Shown: positions 51,489 through 61,821 of the stretch, in pieces
Numbering within the stretch: the stretch's first letter is position 1
Layout: each line of letters begins with the position of its first letter
Assembly: GCA_027924585.1 (NCBI GenBank)
Contig: BSBM01000096.1
Span: forward strand, 8,741,501 to 8,805,500
Direction of reading: 5' to 3'
DNA length: 64,000 bases
From: Larix kaempferi
Taxonomy: Eukaryota; Streptophyta; Pinopsida; Pinales; Pinaceae
Made by a program: the position numbers and the translations under genes
Notes under the pieces: model-generated
What the model saw: only the letters and a program-made list of their open reading frames with translations
The model's database searches: none
What the model was told of the DNA's origin: nothing

Positions 51489-51560
51489 ATGCTATGATGC
51501 TGGACAAATAGATTACCAATAGCCTCCTGTATGATGCTGGATAAATAGATTAAAAATCAA
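51489..51560 (+). repeat. Short tandem repeat atgatgctggacaaatagatta
   Basis: Two copies about 38 bp apart. An inverted relative (ttatccagcatgcaagattg) occurs near 52228. Confidence 0.65.
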
Positions 51561-51668
51561 TCTTGCAATCTTGGAGTGTTTTGCATGATGATTAAAAAAA
51601 GGTCAAACTAGAGTTACTACCAAGATTGAAGGTCGGAGTAGAGTAACACTCAGTAGGCTACTCCGATC

Positions 51669-52051
51669 ATGGAATGCAAGAGGCTACTGGTAGTTTTACT
51701 AATATTCATGGTAGCCAATCCTTGTTCTTTTTACAGTGTGGGATTGAGTAAGAATGTGCAGGCCATCGACAAAGCCAAGAAAGAGTATGATGAATGGATC
51801 TCATGGCATTTGCATAGAAGCAACGAGCAGCTCAGTTTTCTTGATAAGAAGGACGAGATTGATTACTCTGGAAATAATGGCTCGAGCACGCAGCTTGAGC
51901 GGAAGGTTAGGCAGGATGAGAAGAATAAGATGGTGATTACAGTATGCCAAGATGGGAATGGCGATTTCGTAACCATCAAAGACGATGTGCATAGCATCGA
52001 TGTCAATAGTACAAGGAGGACTGTTATATATATCATTCCTGGAATATACAG
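51669..52051 (+). pseudogene. Pectinesterase exon 1
   Basis: ATG at 51669, a hydrophobic signal-peptide-like N-terminus (RLLVVLLIFMVANP) and a linker, then the start of the pectinesterase (carbohydrate esterase 8) domain: VITVCQDGNGDFVTI and RRTVIYIIPGIYR, where plant enzymes have VAQDGSGDF-like and YIKAGIYRE-like blocks. The exon ends at a cag/gttagt donor at 52051/52052, in the phase that joins to REKV in exon 2. Such enzymes demethylate pectin in the wall. All catalytic residues lie further downstream and are not found here, so the locus is a relic. Confidence 0.75.
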
Positions 52052-52395
52052 GTTAGTTCTTGTTAGACTTTTAGGACTCTTACATTGTAGATCCTTTGGT
52101 TTAGTGTTTTCTATAAGTATCTATATTCAGAAGTATAAATTTTTTGCAATCTGAATTCACATTTTTATAAGGGAGATGTTTGTTTTCATATAGCACTCCT
52201 CATTCATATAGTTGTGAGTATTATTTATCCAGCATGCAAGATTGATTTTTCTAACTAGGTTTTTATAAAAAAATTATGCATTCTTAATCCACAATGGCTA
52301 TTTTCCTGTGTAGGTTTAGAATCCACAACAGATTGGAATCCTGTTGTGAATGTGAATTTGAAATGTAGGCAGAAAAATGGCTCTGTGGATTTTCC

Positions 52396-52513
52396 AGAAG
52401 AAGAATATCTAATTAATCACCACATAAATCTTGGAACAAGGTTTTGAGATATGCCAGAAGAAGAATTTGTAATTAATTTCCACAGAAATCTTGGATCAAG
52501 GTTTGAGATATGG
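52396..52513 (+). repeat. 59-bp tandem duplication
   Basis: ccagaagaagaatatctaat... and ccagaagaagaatttgtaat... are two adjacent diverged copies, each ending gagatatg. Confidence 0.8.
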
Positions 52514-52557
52514 TGGAATTATGAACAAAACCGTAATATAGATGAAACTATAGATTT
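52514..52557 (+). repeat. About 44-bp direct repeat, left copy (right copy 52990-53033)
   Basis: tggaattatgaacaaaacc(g/a)taatatagatgaaactatag is repeated 476 bp apart. The right copy overlaps the stop codon of the gag-like ORF. Confidence 0.8.
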
Positions 52558-53022
52558 TTTTTTCTTTTTTCTTTTTTCTTCACATGGTAAATTTGATATG
52601 AATTTCTAAATTTTTTTTTTATATAATGAAAGTTTTATCAGGAATTCGTTGTAAGGTAGAACAGTGTGTATGAAGTTTTGCCCAATTCTAAATTAACCCA
52701 AATGATCAATAATTAGATGGAATTCTAAATTAACCCAGATGATCAATAATTAGATGAAAGATGAAAGATGAAAGTTCAAGATGATATAAACTTTAACTTT
52801 GTATACTGGATTCAAGCAACCATGAAAACGTTTGCTACCAGGAAACCATAATCTAAATCTTTGTTTTGTGTGTTGCTTAGTCTACTCCCATGAGAGAGCA
52901 CTGTGTATATATCCTTTGGAGCCGAGAGATACTAAAACCTCAAAGTTTCAGAAATCCAGATTGATTATTCTTAGATTGTATAATACGGTGGAATTATGAA
53001 CAAAACCATAATATAGATGAAA

Positions 53023-54219
53023 CTATAGATTTGCTAGCCACACTTCAATAAATTTCAAATCTTCATCAAAATGTCTTGTTACTTTGACTGCATGCTCTTG
53101 TTCTTTTTCTTCAGCTATTGTAGGCTGATTCTTGCTCTCAATACCTGCACACTCACAAACATCTAAACTGTTAGGAAAAACTTCTGCCCTCATGGGCATG
53201 CTCTTCATGAGCTCATCTTCTTCTTCACATTCAGTATTTACTGGCTGTCCTGCAACTACTTCAGTTGCTAATTCACCATTTTCTACTGCTGCTATGGCAG
53301 CTTCATCTTTGTTATCTCCATCCACTTGTGGCTTTGCACAGTGGGCTTCGTTGTTCTCAAACATATCTGGCTCTGCTTGGTTGACAGAGTCCTCAACCAT
53401 TTCATGCGAACATTCAACTTCTACTTCAGCGGATTTGACTAAGACTGCTGCATCCTTTTCAACTATTACAACAATTTCATCTTCATTTGTGTTTGGGGAA
53501 AGTGCTTCTAGTGGTATAGCAGGTTCTTCAACTCCATTATCCACAACTATGTGGGGTTCACCGAATTTCTCAACAGCTTCTATGGCTGGTGTTTCTACTG
53601 CTGCGATGGCAGTTCCATCTTCATATTCATCCACAAGTGCCTCTACACCGTGGGATTCACTAACAGCTTGGTTGTCTTCTGCTTCAACTGCAGGATTCTC
53701 AACTGCAGAATTCTCTTCTGCTACTTCTTCAACAGGCTGTAACATTGTTGGCTGCTTGCACATGTCACTCCTCTTTACTTCAAATTCATGTTTTAAAGTT
53801 TCCCAAGCTTCCTTGGCAGTTTTAGCTGTTGCTACCTTCAAAAACATATTTTCATCCAAGGCCTGCTGAATGAAATACAAAGCTAATTCATGCTTCTGCA
53901 ATTTTTGGTCTTCTGTGAGGGCCTCAAAAGCCTCTAGATCTAGGGGATGCACACATTCATTTTGAACTAAATACCACAAATCCTCTGCTCTAAGAAAATT
54001 TCTCATCTTAATAGCCCAAAACTCATAATTTTTACCTGAAAAATGTGGGGGTACTAGGAGAACACTGCTGCTCCAATTATCCTGGTTCTCCTCTTGGACT
54101 TCAACTGTGTTAATAAGCTCCTCTGCAATGGGAACTTCTCCAAATCTATGTGCAAAATACTTTTCCTCTGCCCTTGCATTTCTTCTTTTTATCTGCTTGA
54201 GTCTGCTTTGGTAACCCAT
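53023..54219 (-). CDS. Copia-gag-like protein with long acidic tail, intact ORF
   Basis: 398 codons from ATG at 54217-54219; the open frame extends 18 codons further upstream without an ATG. Residues about 20-165 form a copia gag (DUF4219/UBN2-type) domain: PPHFSGKNYEFWAIKMRNFL, ALYFIQQALDE, KEAWETLKHEFEV. The rest is a Val/Glu/Ala-rich acidic region with repeated AIAAVE and VEEPA-type motifs. There is no CCHC knuckle. Uninterrupted coding is unusual in this degraded neighbourhood. It could bind and package element RNA with borrowed enzymes, or be a recent insertion still open by chance. The stop lies in a 44-bp direct repeat. Confidence 0.65.
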   Translation of the reverse strand: MGYQSRLKQIKRRNARAEEKYFAHRFGEVPIAEELINTVEVQEENQDNWSSSVLLVPPHFSGKNYEFWAIKMRNFLRAEDLWYLVQNECVHPLDLEAFEALTEDQKLQKHELALYFIQQALDENMFLKVATAKTAKEAWETLKHEFEVKRSDMCKQPTMLQPVEEVAEENSAVENPAVEAEDNQAVSESHGVEALVDEYEDGTAIAAVETPAIEAVEKFGEPHIVVDNGVEEPAIPLEALSPNTNEDEIVVIVEKDAAVLVKSAEVEVECSHEMVEDSVNQAEPDMFENNEAHCAKPQVDGDNKDEAAIAAVENGELATEVVAGQPVNTECEEEDELMKSMPMRAEVFPNSLDVCECAGIESKNQPTIAEEKEQEHAVKVTRHFDEDLKFIEVWLANL

Positions 54220-54853
54220 TTCTTCTCTTCTTTGTTGGCACGTTCTATGCTGGCACTTGTCTTCTTCTCGCAAGTCTCCTACTTGCTTCTTCTTCCCTAT
54301 CGCCCCCTAAAAGAAATATGAGATTGCTTGCTGGCTGCAAGACACTGTCAATAATGCCCCCTTAATGCAAAAACACTCTGTTTTTTTAATTTTCTTGGAT
54401 TTTCTATGCTCGGGGCATTTTCATTTCAATTTATGGTTCTCTGACAGGAAGAGACAGAGCAAGAGAGCTTTGGCTCTTTCTTTTGACTTTCCATGGCAGG
54501 TATGCACTCCTATCACTAGTCGGCACAAGCGACAACAAATTGCTTTTCTTCTTTCAAATGGAAATTGACTCTCTACTATGATCCTCCTTCGATGGATAGC
54601 TCCCTTGACAACTCCCTTTGGCAACTTTCCTTCATGAAGGCGGTGGAAATTTCTCAACCCTCACGCAACTCCTTAAACTCTTCACATGGCAGGTACAACA
54701 ACTCTTTCTACCGGGAGCTCTTCTCATCACTTGGCCGCGACTTCACCCATATGCTTGTAGGCAGTATTGATAGCAGACATCGACTGCATACCTTCGCTTG
54801 GCAGCTTCATTCCTTCACGCATAAACTATGAATCTCTTCCACCTTCAGGTTCA

Positions 54854-55207
54854 TCAAAACTCAGCTTCTTTGGCAGCGATTAGAACACTCTGAACGGGAA
54901 ACAAAATATCGACTGCACTCACCGCCACGTCCACGTTGTTCTGGAAGTGGAAAGATATAGATGGAATCCTCACTTGGCCACTATAGCGAGACAGGTCGTA
55001 GCAGGTGTCCAGGATTGATAAAGGGTTTGTGCTCGGAATATCCCGCATCTTGCTCCGGAACGAGGCTTTCATGGTAGAGTATGGCTGTGGGAAAAGCCGA
55101 GTTATGACGGTTCCAGAGTCCACAATCGTGCCTCCTTGTCCAAAATCAGCAGGCGAAATCGAGGGCCTCTCGCCTCCAACGCTTATGCCGTTCAATCCCA
55201 CAAATTG
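54854..55207 (-). pseudogene. Captured nepenthesin-like aspartic protease fragment
   Basis: FVGLNGISVGGERP, then GGTIVDSGTVITRL with the second DSGT catalytic motif of pepsin-like A1 proteases, then SILDTCYDLSRYSG and IPSISFHFQNNVDV. It matches the C-terminal half of plant nepenthesin-type enzymes. It stops at 54854 before the expected end, and no N-terminal half is present. It is not related to retroviral-type proteases. It sits in the leader of the gag-only element, same strand. Confidence 0.8.
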
Positions 55208-55383
55208 TGAGACTTTGCAATTTCTTCAGCCCCGAACACGCGCTTGTAGAAGCTTATAGCGTCGGCAGCGTGTGGTGCCTCCACAATCAGATGGGGTTTC
55301 AGAACCAAGAACTTGGGCAGCTCAGCTGCAGCGCCATTTCCCTTGCCATTCTCTTCCACGACCGCTACATTTTATTGAGCCAT
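55208..55383 (-). pseudogene. Captured VOC/glyoxalase-like first exon fragment
   Basis: From ATG (55381-55383), MAQ then TAA, then a frame with LPKFLVLKPHLIVE and AISFYKRVFGAEEIAK. This resembles the N-terminus of plant lactoylglutathione-lyase-like (At5g48480-type) proteins. It abuts the aspartic protease fragment with no spacer at about 55207/55208. Confidence 0.7.
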
Positions 55384-55984
55384 TTTCTCTCTCGCACCAA
55401 CAGTAAATCCATTGGAGTGACTCCCCTCTGTACAGGCGCTCTCCTCTCACACAACGGTTCTCCAGAGCAAGTGGCTCCACGGGATCTCTAATGAAATCGA
55501 CCGCGCAGGAGGGCAGCGGGACTTCACCACATACAACCTTCACAGGCTGACTCCTTCACGCAGGTGCAGCGGCTATCTCCTTCACACGGACTTCCTGGCT
55601 CCTTTCGAGCCTGATTGGCTCACTACCAGTGTCTCTCTGCTCTCCACCTTCACGACCGGTGGCACCTCACCACAAGTCTGCTCGCTCTACAACGGCAGCG
55701 CCGGCTTCACCTTCAGGCTGGCGGATCCTCTGTTCTGCGGACTCTTCGCAGAAGCCATTAAAACCTTCACGAGACTGGTGAAGGAGAGATATCCTCTCGG
55801 CTCTGCCTTCGGCTGAGGCTAGCTTTCTGAAAAGCTCTTCCAGCGACTGTGGATGGGGTTTACTAGAGACGGCTGCTCCTACTCCTTTCTCTGCAACAGG
55901 TTGGCTTGGCAGACCGACTCTGTGCGTAACCTGACAACACTCGGATCCTTCACATGGCAGATGAAGGAGGATTCGTGACTCTGG
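55384..55984 (-). other. Leader of the gag-only element with repeated CCTTCAC motif
   Basis: The plus strand carries about six CCTTCAC heptamers (near 55539, 55552, 55581, 55647, 55764 and 55949), plus one near 54813. No gene is recognised. GC content is clearly higher than in the neighbouring DNA. Confidence 0.5.
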
Positions 55985-55996
55985 GCTCTGATACCA
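55985..55996 (-). other. Primer-binding site of the gag-only element
   Basis: The minus strand reads TGGTATCAGAGC (tRNA-Met type), directly after the CA end of the LTR. Confidence 0.85.
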
Positions 55997-56251
55997 TGTC
56001 AAATTCTGTGGAGGCAGATCAACAACTAAAAACAGAGTATATGAGAAAAGCTAACACAAAACAGGGGAAAATTCTCTATGGAGCTCTACGGCTCTTAACA
56101 TTCATCTATCCAACTAAAATGATGCCCAAATACATTGTTACATACCGATGCCTCTTCACCCGAGGCACATTAAATTCTTTACCTAATACATTAACTCTTT
56201 GTACAGCGGTAGGTGGATTTAAACACTTGGCGGGAGGAATTATCTCCAACA
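55997..56251 (-). repeat. 5' LTR of the gag-only element
   Basis: 255 bp on the minus strand, beginning TGTTGGAGATAATTCC and ending GAATTTGACA next to the primer site. The partner LTR was not found. Confidence 0.65.
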
Positions 56252-56414
56252 CTGTTGGCCCCTCGAACCTAAGATGCATACGTTAACAAGGGATTTGAGA
56301 GCTGCTAGTAGATTAATGTTAACCCCTCAAATCAGAGGTTCACACTTTTCTGTTTTTTAAATTTTGGATTAAGATGGGTGTGTTATATAAGTTGCTTGGT
56401 TAATTCTTGTGCAG

Positions 56415-56532
56415 GGAGAAAGTATTGGTACCGAGGTGGAAGCCCTTTGTGAGATGAGGCTAGGCAACCTATTATCACTGGAAAAGAAACAGTCGCGGCT
56501 CTAGGAATGGATGGCCTGCCAATGGATTCACT
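56415..56532 (+). pseudogene. Pectinesterase exon 2 fragment
   Basis: Follows a tgtgcag acceptor. It reads REKVLVPRWKPFV, continuous with exon 1, then in another frame ITGKETVAALGMDGLPMDSL, matching the segment after the YRE block of plant pectinesterases. A frameshift and stops lie between. Homology ends where the 52-bp direct repeat begins. Confidence 0.7.
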
Positions 56533-56584
56533 GTAGCTCCACCATTCCTAAGGTTTTATTTACGTTTGCAACTAATAGTCTTCA
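56533..56584 (+). repeat. 52-bp direct repeat, right copy
   Basis: Partner of 51432-51483. It replaces the expected continuation of pectinesterase exon 2. Confidence 0.85.
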
Positions 56585-56747
56585 TTGTATTTTGATCGCT
56601 GTAGGACTATAGTCCTTTTAGGCATTCAAATGACAATATCTCGAACCAGTTTGCTGGCTCTTTTAATTGACCAATCATGTCCTAGTGAGCTCTTCAATAA
56701 ACAGAAAACATTGGATGTTTAGTCTCAGTGGAATTATGATATACCAA

Positions 56748-56952
56748 CTTTGATTCTCCAGATGGCAATGATCCAGTTGCTCTAGAGTCTAAACCTTTTG
56801 GGCATGGGAAAGGGAGTTGCTTGGATAAATGGACAGAGCAGTGGTACAAGACTGCTGACTTGATAATTTACCCACAAGGAGAAATAAAGAATGACGGTCT
56901 GAGGAGTAGTTTAACCTTCGATGATTTCAAATTGGTATCCTCCTACTTGTAG
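56748..56952 (+). pseudogene. Unidentified coding-like fragment
   Basis: Open for about 65 codons to a TAG at 56950-56952. Motifs include FGHGKGSCLDKWTEQWYKTAD and LRSSLTFDDFKLVSSY. The composition looks protein-like (Trp, Cys and Gly placement), but I do not recognise the family and no start codon is evident. It may be a terminal exon of a host gene or part of the pectinesterase-locus debris. Confidence 0.3.
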
Positions 56953-57399
56953 GGTTGGATTCCACGCGCCATATCTCCATGATCAATATAGTGTCAATGC
57001 TTAATATAGTGTCAATGCTTGTAGGGTTGGATAACTCTTAGCTGATGCATGGATGATTAAAACGAACACAACCAAGCGTGACATTTTTGTTCTTCACTAT
57101 CTACAATTTTACACTATGTCTTTCAAAATCATGCTCCGATTTGGAGGCATTGACATCAAAAGAAATTGATTGCGCACAACTTTACAACAGAGGGCATGTG
57201 GCTCACAGCGTCAATACCTTTGATATTGATTGCTAGTCTCTCGTTTTCACTATTCTTTCGCCTTGTTATATGTTATGAAACTGGCCAAACTGCTTGCATA
57301 TGTATTTCATCTATGTTTTTCTTTCTCACTTCACTTTCATGGTTTTTTTATAATTCCTTTGAGAAAGCCAATGCAACATGGCACAATTCATCGAGACAA
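56953..57399. other. No gene seen
   Basis: Contains a small direct repeat (atatagtgtcaatgctt twice near 56987-57020). It ends at the copia target site. Confidence 0.5.
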
Positions 57400-57404
57400 G
57401 ATAT
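57400..57404 (+). repeat. Target-site duplication GATAT, left (right 62162-62166)
   Basis: Identical 5-bp flanks immediately outside both LTRs, the length typical of copia integrase. Confidence 0.9.
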
Positions 57405-57755
57405 TCTTGATAATTGATGTTGTGTAGAATTATTGACAATGTCTATTTTATTTTTAGGTTGAATGTGTTTGTTAAATAATTAGCAACGAACGTCACTGCA
57501 TGCTAATGCATGTGAAGAATAAAATAAATTTGCAGAATTATACATCAACCTACAGCTAACTTTATGGCATATAAAAAATAATGCTTTTATTTCTATGCAA
57601 TGTAATCTACATATAAGTATGTAGCTGTCCAAGTTTTTGAAAAAATGGAGAAAAATAATAAAAGGTTTTATTTTCCTGTGTTGAATAAAATTCTCTCTTG
57701 TTTTCTGTGTAGTTTTCCTTATGCTATTGTAAATTTGGCTCTTTCATAATCTTCA
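57405..57755 (+). repeat. 5' LTR of copia element
   Basis: 351 bp, beginning tcttgataattg and ending cataatcttca. Aligns end to end with 61809-62161. A TG-to-TC change at the terminus would impair integrase recognition. Confidence 0.95.
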
Positions 57756-57757
57756 TT

Positions 57758-57769
57758 TGGTATCAGAGC
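57758..57769 (+). other. Primer-binding site of copia element
   Basis: TGGTATCAGAGC, initiator tRNA-Met type, two bases after the 5' LTR. Confidence 0.95.
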
Positions 57770-57797
57770 AAGTATTTTTGTTTTGATTAAGTTCATA

Positions 57798-58735
57798 ATG
57801 TCAAATTCTAACTCTTTGCACATTCTAGAATTTGATAGAAATGATTATGATTATTGGTGCATCAAGATGAAAACCTTTTTGACAGGAAAATATTTGTGGG
57901 AGATTGTAGAATAGGGTTATGAAGAGCTATCTAATTAGAACACCCTTGCATCCAATGATATAACAGCTAAGAGAGAAGCCAAGAAGACGAATACCCAAGC
58001 TTTATTTCATATTCAAATAGCTCTAGATAAGAGCTTATTTCCAAGAATTGCAGGAGCAAAGTCAGCTTAGAATGCAGACTCTACATGAAGCTTACCAAGG
58101 TAGTGATCAAGTTACAGACATTGAGGACAAAATTCAAGAATTTGAAGATGCAAGAAGATGAGAAGGTGAGTGATTATTGTGTAAGAATAAATGATGTTGT
58201 CAATAAATTTGCTACTCTAGGAGAAACTATTGATAAACAAGTTGTGATTAAAAAGGTGTTGAGGTCTCTAACACCAAGATGGAACCATGTTGCTATAGTC
58301 ATTGAAGAAAGCAAGGATTTGACTAACCTTCACTTTGATCACCTAATTGGATCTCTTATTTCTCATGAAAATAGAGTGAGAGATTCATTTGCAGAAAGTG
58401 ATGAGAAATCTTTTTCCACAAAGCTACATATTACAAAGAATAAAGATGCTAGTTATATCTCCAAAAGAAACCAAGTCCAAGGTAAAGGTCATAATCAATT
58501 TTTTTCAAGAGGAGATAGAGGAAGAAGAGGTGGTTTCAGAGGAAGAGGTAGAGGCAGATTTGATAAGAGAAGCATCCAGTGTTATCATTATCAAAGGTAT
58601 GGTCATTTTGAGAAGGATTGCAGATTAAAAGAAAAAAAAAGTGTTAATAATGCTCAAGAGGGTGATGATGCTTCTCCAAATAATTTGGTTTTATCTTATG
58701 GCAAAACTGAAAATATTGTTAAATATGTTTGGTAT
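57798..58735 (+). pseudogene. Copia gag
   Basis: Starts ATG TCA at 57798 with ILEFDRNDYDYWCIKMKTFL. Two TAG stops lie at about 57912-57950 and a stop plus frameshift near 58050-58110. It then runs in the 58085 frame through the UBN2 region (KVSDYCVRINDVVNKF) and an Arg/Gly-rich tract. The zinc knuckle reads CYHYQRYGHFEKDC, where the second Cys has become Tyr. Confidence 0.9.
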
Positions 58736-59911
58736 TTAGATTCAGGCTATTCTAACCACATGAAAGGAAATTGCAAGCCCTTCTATACAATGGATGAAAG
58801 TTTCAAATCTAATATCAAACTTGGTGATGAAAAAACCTTAGAGATTTCTGCAAAAGGAGAGATGGTAGTCCATACTAAAAAAAGTATGAAAAGTGTCAAA
58901 GATGTTTATTACACTCCACAGTTAAAGCATAATTTATTAAGTGTTGGGAAGCTGTGTGAAAAGAATTACGGAGTAGTGTTTGATGATAGACAATGCACAA
59001 TTTATGAAAAGAATCAAGGAAATAGGGTGGTTACAGTTGTTCCTATGTCAAAGAATCAGATGTTCCCATTGAATTTTGGAGAAAATAGCATCAACCTTGC
59101 TAATATGGCATATGAGGACAAAGGTTGGTTGTGGCATCTCAGGTATGGCCATTTGAATTTTCATAGTTTGAAACTTCTAACATCAAAATAATTATTTTAT
59201 GGTTTTCCTAAGGTTGAAGAGCACAAGGACGTTTGTGAAGGATGTGCTAAAGGAAAACATGCAAGAGAGAAATTTCCTAGAGGCAAGGCATGGAGGGCAC
59301 ATTATTCACTTCAGCTAGTTCATTCTGATATTTGTGGTCATATGCAGACAAAATTTTTGGGTAATTCATCATATTTCATTACTTTTATTGTTGATTACTC
59401 AAGAATGTGTTGGGTTTATTTTTTGAAGAGCAAGGGTGAAGCATTTGATACATTCAATAGGTTTAAAGCCCTTGTGGAAAATGAAAGTGGTTACAAAATA
59501 CAATGCTTAAGGACTGATCGTGGAGGAGAACTTTGTTCAAGAGGTTTTCAGAATTTTTGTGATAGGAATGGCATTAGAAAACAATTCACCACTGCTTACA
59601 CACCTCAACAAAATGGGATAGCTGAAAGGAAGAACCATACGATGGTGGAATTGGCAAGGAGTATGTTACATACCAAAGGATTAAGCAATTCCTTTTGGGG
59701 TGATGCAGTTTCTACAGGAGTGTACATTCTCAATAGAAGTCCCACTAGTGCACTTCACATGATTACTCCTTATGAAGCTTGGTATGAGAAAAATACTAAT
59801 GTTAATCATTTCAAAGTTTTTGGTTGTTTACCCTGTGTTCATGTAGTTGATCAAAAGAGACAAACGTTAGATCCAAAAAGTGAACCATGCATTTTTGTTG
59901 GATATAGTGAA
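58736..59911 (+). pseudogene. Copia protease and integrase
   Basis: Protease WYLDSGYSNHM (DSG present), GAG-pre-integrase WLWHLRYGHLNFHSL, then TAA at 59188-59190. The integrase zinc-binding remnant and catalytic core follow: LVHSDICG, LRTDRGGELCSRGF and TPQQNGIAERKNHTM, giving D, D and E. It closes at TAA 59912. Confidence 0.9.
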
Positions 59912-60360
59912 TAAAGTAAGGCTTACAGGTTGTATAATCCTCTCACCAATCGCATTGTTGTGTCAAGAGATGTGATTTTTTATGAAGGGGGAGTTTATGG
60001 TCATCAAAAAGACCATGTTGAGAAGTCAAAATCTGGTTTGGATGGTGATATTATTAATGATATTAATAATGAGAATCCCACTAATGTTTCAACTCCAAAT
60101 GCTACAAATCCACCAAGTAGCCCCTCATCTAGTTCTCCATATTCAAGTCCAAGTACTGCAAGGAAGGTGAGAAGTTTAAGTGACATTTATCAAAGAAGTA
60201 CAAGTCTGGCACATGAAGAAAATCCAAGAGGTGAGACTGTAAATTTTGCCTTATTTTCACAAGTTGATTTTGAACCATCAATTTTTGAAGAAGCTTCTAC
60301 TAATGAGGTTTGGGTGCAAGCTATGTAAGAAGAGATATATTCAATTCATAGGAATGATAC
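59912..60360 (+). pseudogene. Copia integrase C-terminus and linker
   Basis: LYNPLTNRIVVSRDVIF and a Ser/Pro-rich linker (SSPSSSSPYSSPS). Stop TAA at 60326-60328, then a frame change before RT. Confidence 0.85.
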
Positions 60361-61821
60361 TTGGGAGATTACGATCTTCCACATGACAAGAAAAAAATTG
60401 GTATTAAATGGGTCTACAAGACAAAGTATAACAATGATGGGACTGTTGAAAGACACAAAGCACGGTTAGTTGCTAAGGGATTCGCACAAAAGTATGGCAT
60501 TGATTATGAAGAGACATTTGCACCTGTAGCAAGGAAAGAGACTATCAGAATATTGATTTCACTAACAGCTCAAAAGAAATGGAACATTCATCACATGGAT
60601 GTGAAAAGTTCCTTCTTGAATGGGTACTTAGAAGAGGAAATCTGTGTGGAACAACCAGAAGGTTTTGAAGTGCAAGGAAAAGAACATCAAGTCTACAAGT
60701 TGAAGAAGGCTTTGTATGGCCTAAAGCAAGTACCAAGAGCTTGGTGTGCCAGGATTGATGGATATTTTCAGGAGACTGACTTCAAAATAAGTAAGAGTGA
60801 ACCTACCCTTTACTATAAACAAGAAGGTAATGATATTCTTATTGTTAGTTTATATGTTGATGATTTGTTGTATATGGGTAGCAGTTCTAAGATGAAGGAT
60901 GAATTCAAATTTGCTATGATGAGTGAGTTTGAGATGAAATATTTAAACCTCATGCAATATTTTCTTGGCATGCAAGTTTATCAAAGTGAAGATGAAATTT
61001 TTATTTGTCAGACAAAGTATGCAAAGGATATGTTAAATAAATTTGATATGGTTGATTGCAAACCATCTCCTACTCCAATTGCTCATGGAGTTGTGTTGAG
61101 TAGAGATGATGGTGCTGAAATGGCTGATGAGACAACTTACAGAAGTATTGTTGGAAACTTAATGTTTCTAACCCACACAAGACCTGATATTGCTTATTCA
61201 ATTTCACTTGTTTCTAGGTATATGACAAAGCCATTTGAAATGCATATGAAGGAAGCTAAAAAAAATTTGAGGTATGTGAAAGGCACTCTAAATTTTGACA
61301 TTCATTACCATACTTCTAAGAGTTTTGAATTGGTTGGATTCAGTGATTCTGATTGGGGAGGTAGTTTGGATGATCGAAAGTCTACATCTGGTAACTGTTT
61401 TTCTTTTGGTTTTGGTTTGATCACTTGGAGCTCAAAGAAGCAAAGTATAGTTTCTCTTTCATCTACAGAAGCAGAATATGTTACTGTCACCTCAGCAGGC
61501 ACACAAGCATTATGGATTAGAAAAGTTCTGAAAGAAATTAAAGAAAAACAAATTCAACCTACAGAAATTTTTTGGGGTAATATGAGTGCCATCGAATTGG
61601 CCAAGAATCTAGTACACCATAGTAGGACAATTTGTTTTGACATGAAGTATCATTTTATTCGAGATTTGGTGCAAAAGAAACAAGTAGAATTGAAATTCAT
61701 CAACACTAAAAAACAACTAGCAGATATCTTCACTAAGGCAATCTCAAAGGCCCATTTTTTGAATCTCAGAGATCTTATTGTGAGCCCTCTCAGCATCAAG
61801 GGGGAGTATGTTGATAACTGA
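60361..61821 (+). pseudogene. Copia RT and RNase H, open frame
   Basis: 486 codons open. RT has [30 protein letters not shown] (usually KTAFLNG) and the catalytic YVDDLLYMG. RNase H has [18 protein letters not shown] and [17 protein letters not shown]. The stop codon lies 13 bp inside the 3' LTR. No own start codon exists because the frame continues from the broken upstream polyprotein. Confidence 0.9.
61798..61808 (+). other. Polypurine tract of copia element
   Basis: aagggggagta immediately before the 3' LTR TG, the usual plus-strand primer position. Confidence 0.85.

Larger units (their letters stand above)
53023..56251 (-). mobile_element. Gag-only (TR-GAG-like) LTR element, minus strand
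   Basis: 5' LTR 55997-56251 (TG...CA), primer site 55985-55996, about 1.7 kb of leader containing gene fragments, then one gag-like ORF. No protease, integrase or RT is present. The 3' LTR was not found to the left of 53023, so the element is truncated or the LTR is unrecognisable. The organisation resembles plant TR-GAG non-autonomous elements. Confidence 0.6.
52052..56414 (+). other. Inferred 4.36-kb pectinesterase intron, filled with a retroelement
   Basis: Donor gttagt at 52052 and acceptor tcttgtgcag ending at 56414. A minus-strand gag-only LTR element occupies about 53023-56251. Confidence 0.55.

Noticed and set aside
52300-53022. 3' LTR of the gag-only element
   Set aside because: I searched by eye for the TGTTGGAGATAA start and GAATTTGACA end and found neither, so no second LTR is claimed.
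51669-56532. Functional pectinesterase gene
   Set aside because: Exon 2 has a frameshift and stops, homology ends after about 40 codons, and no catalytic region is found.
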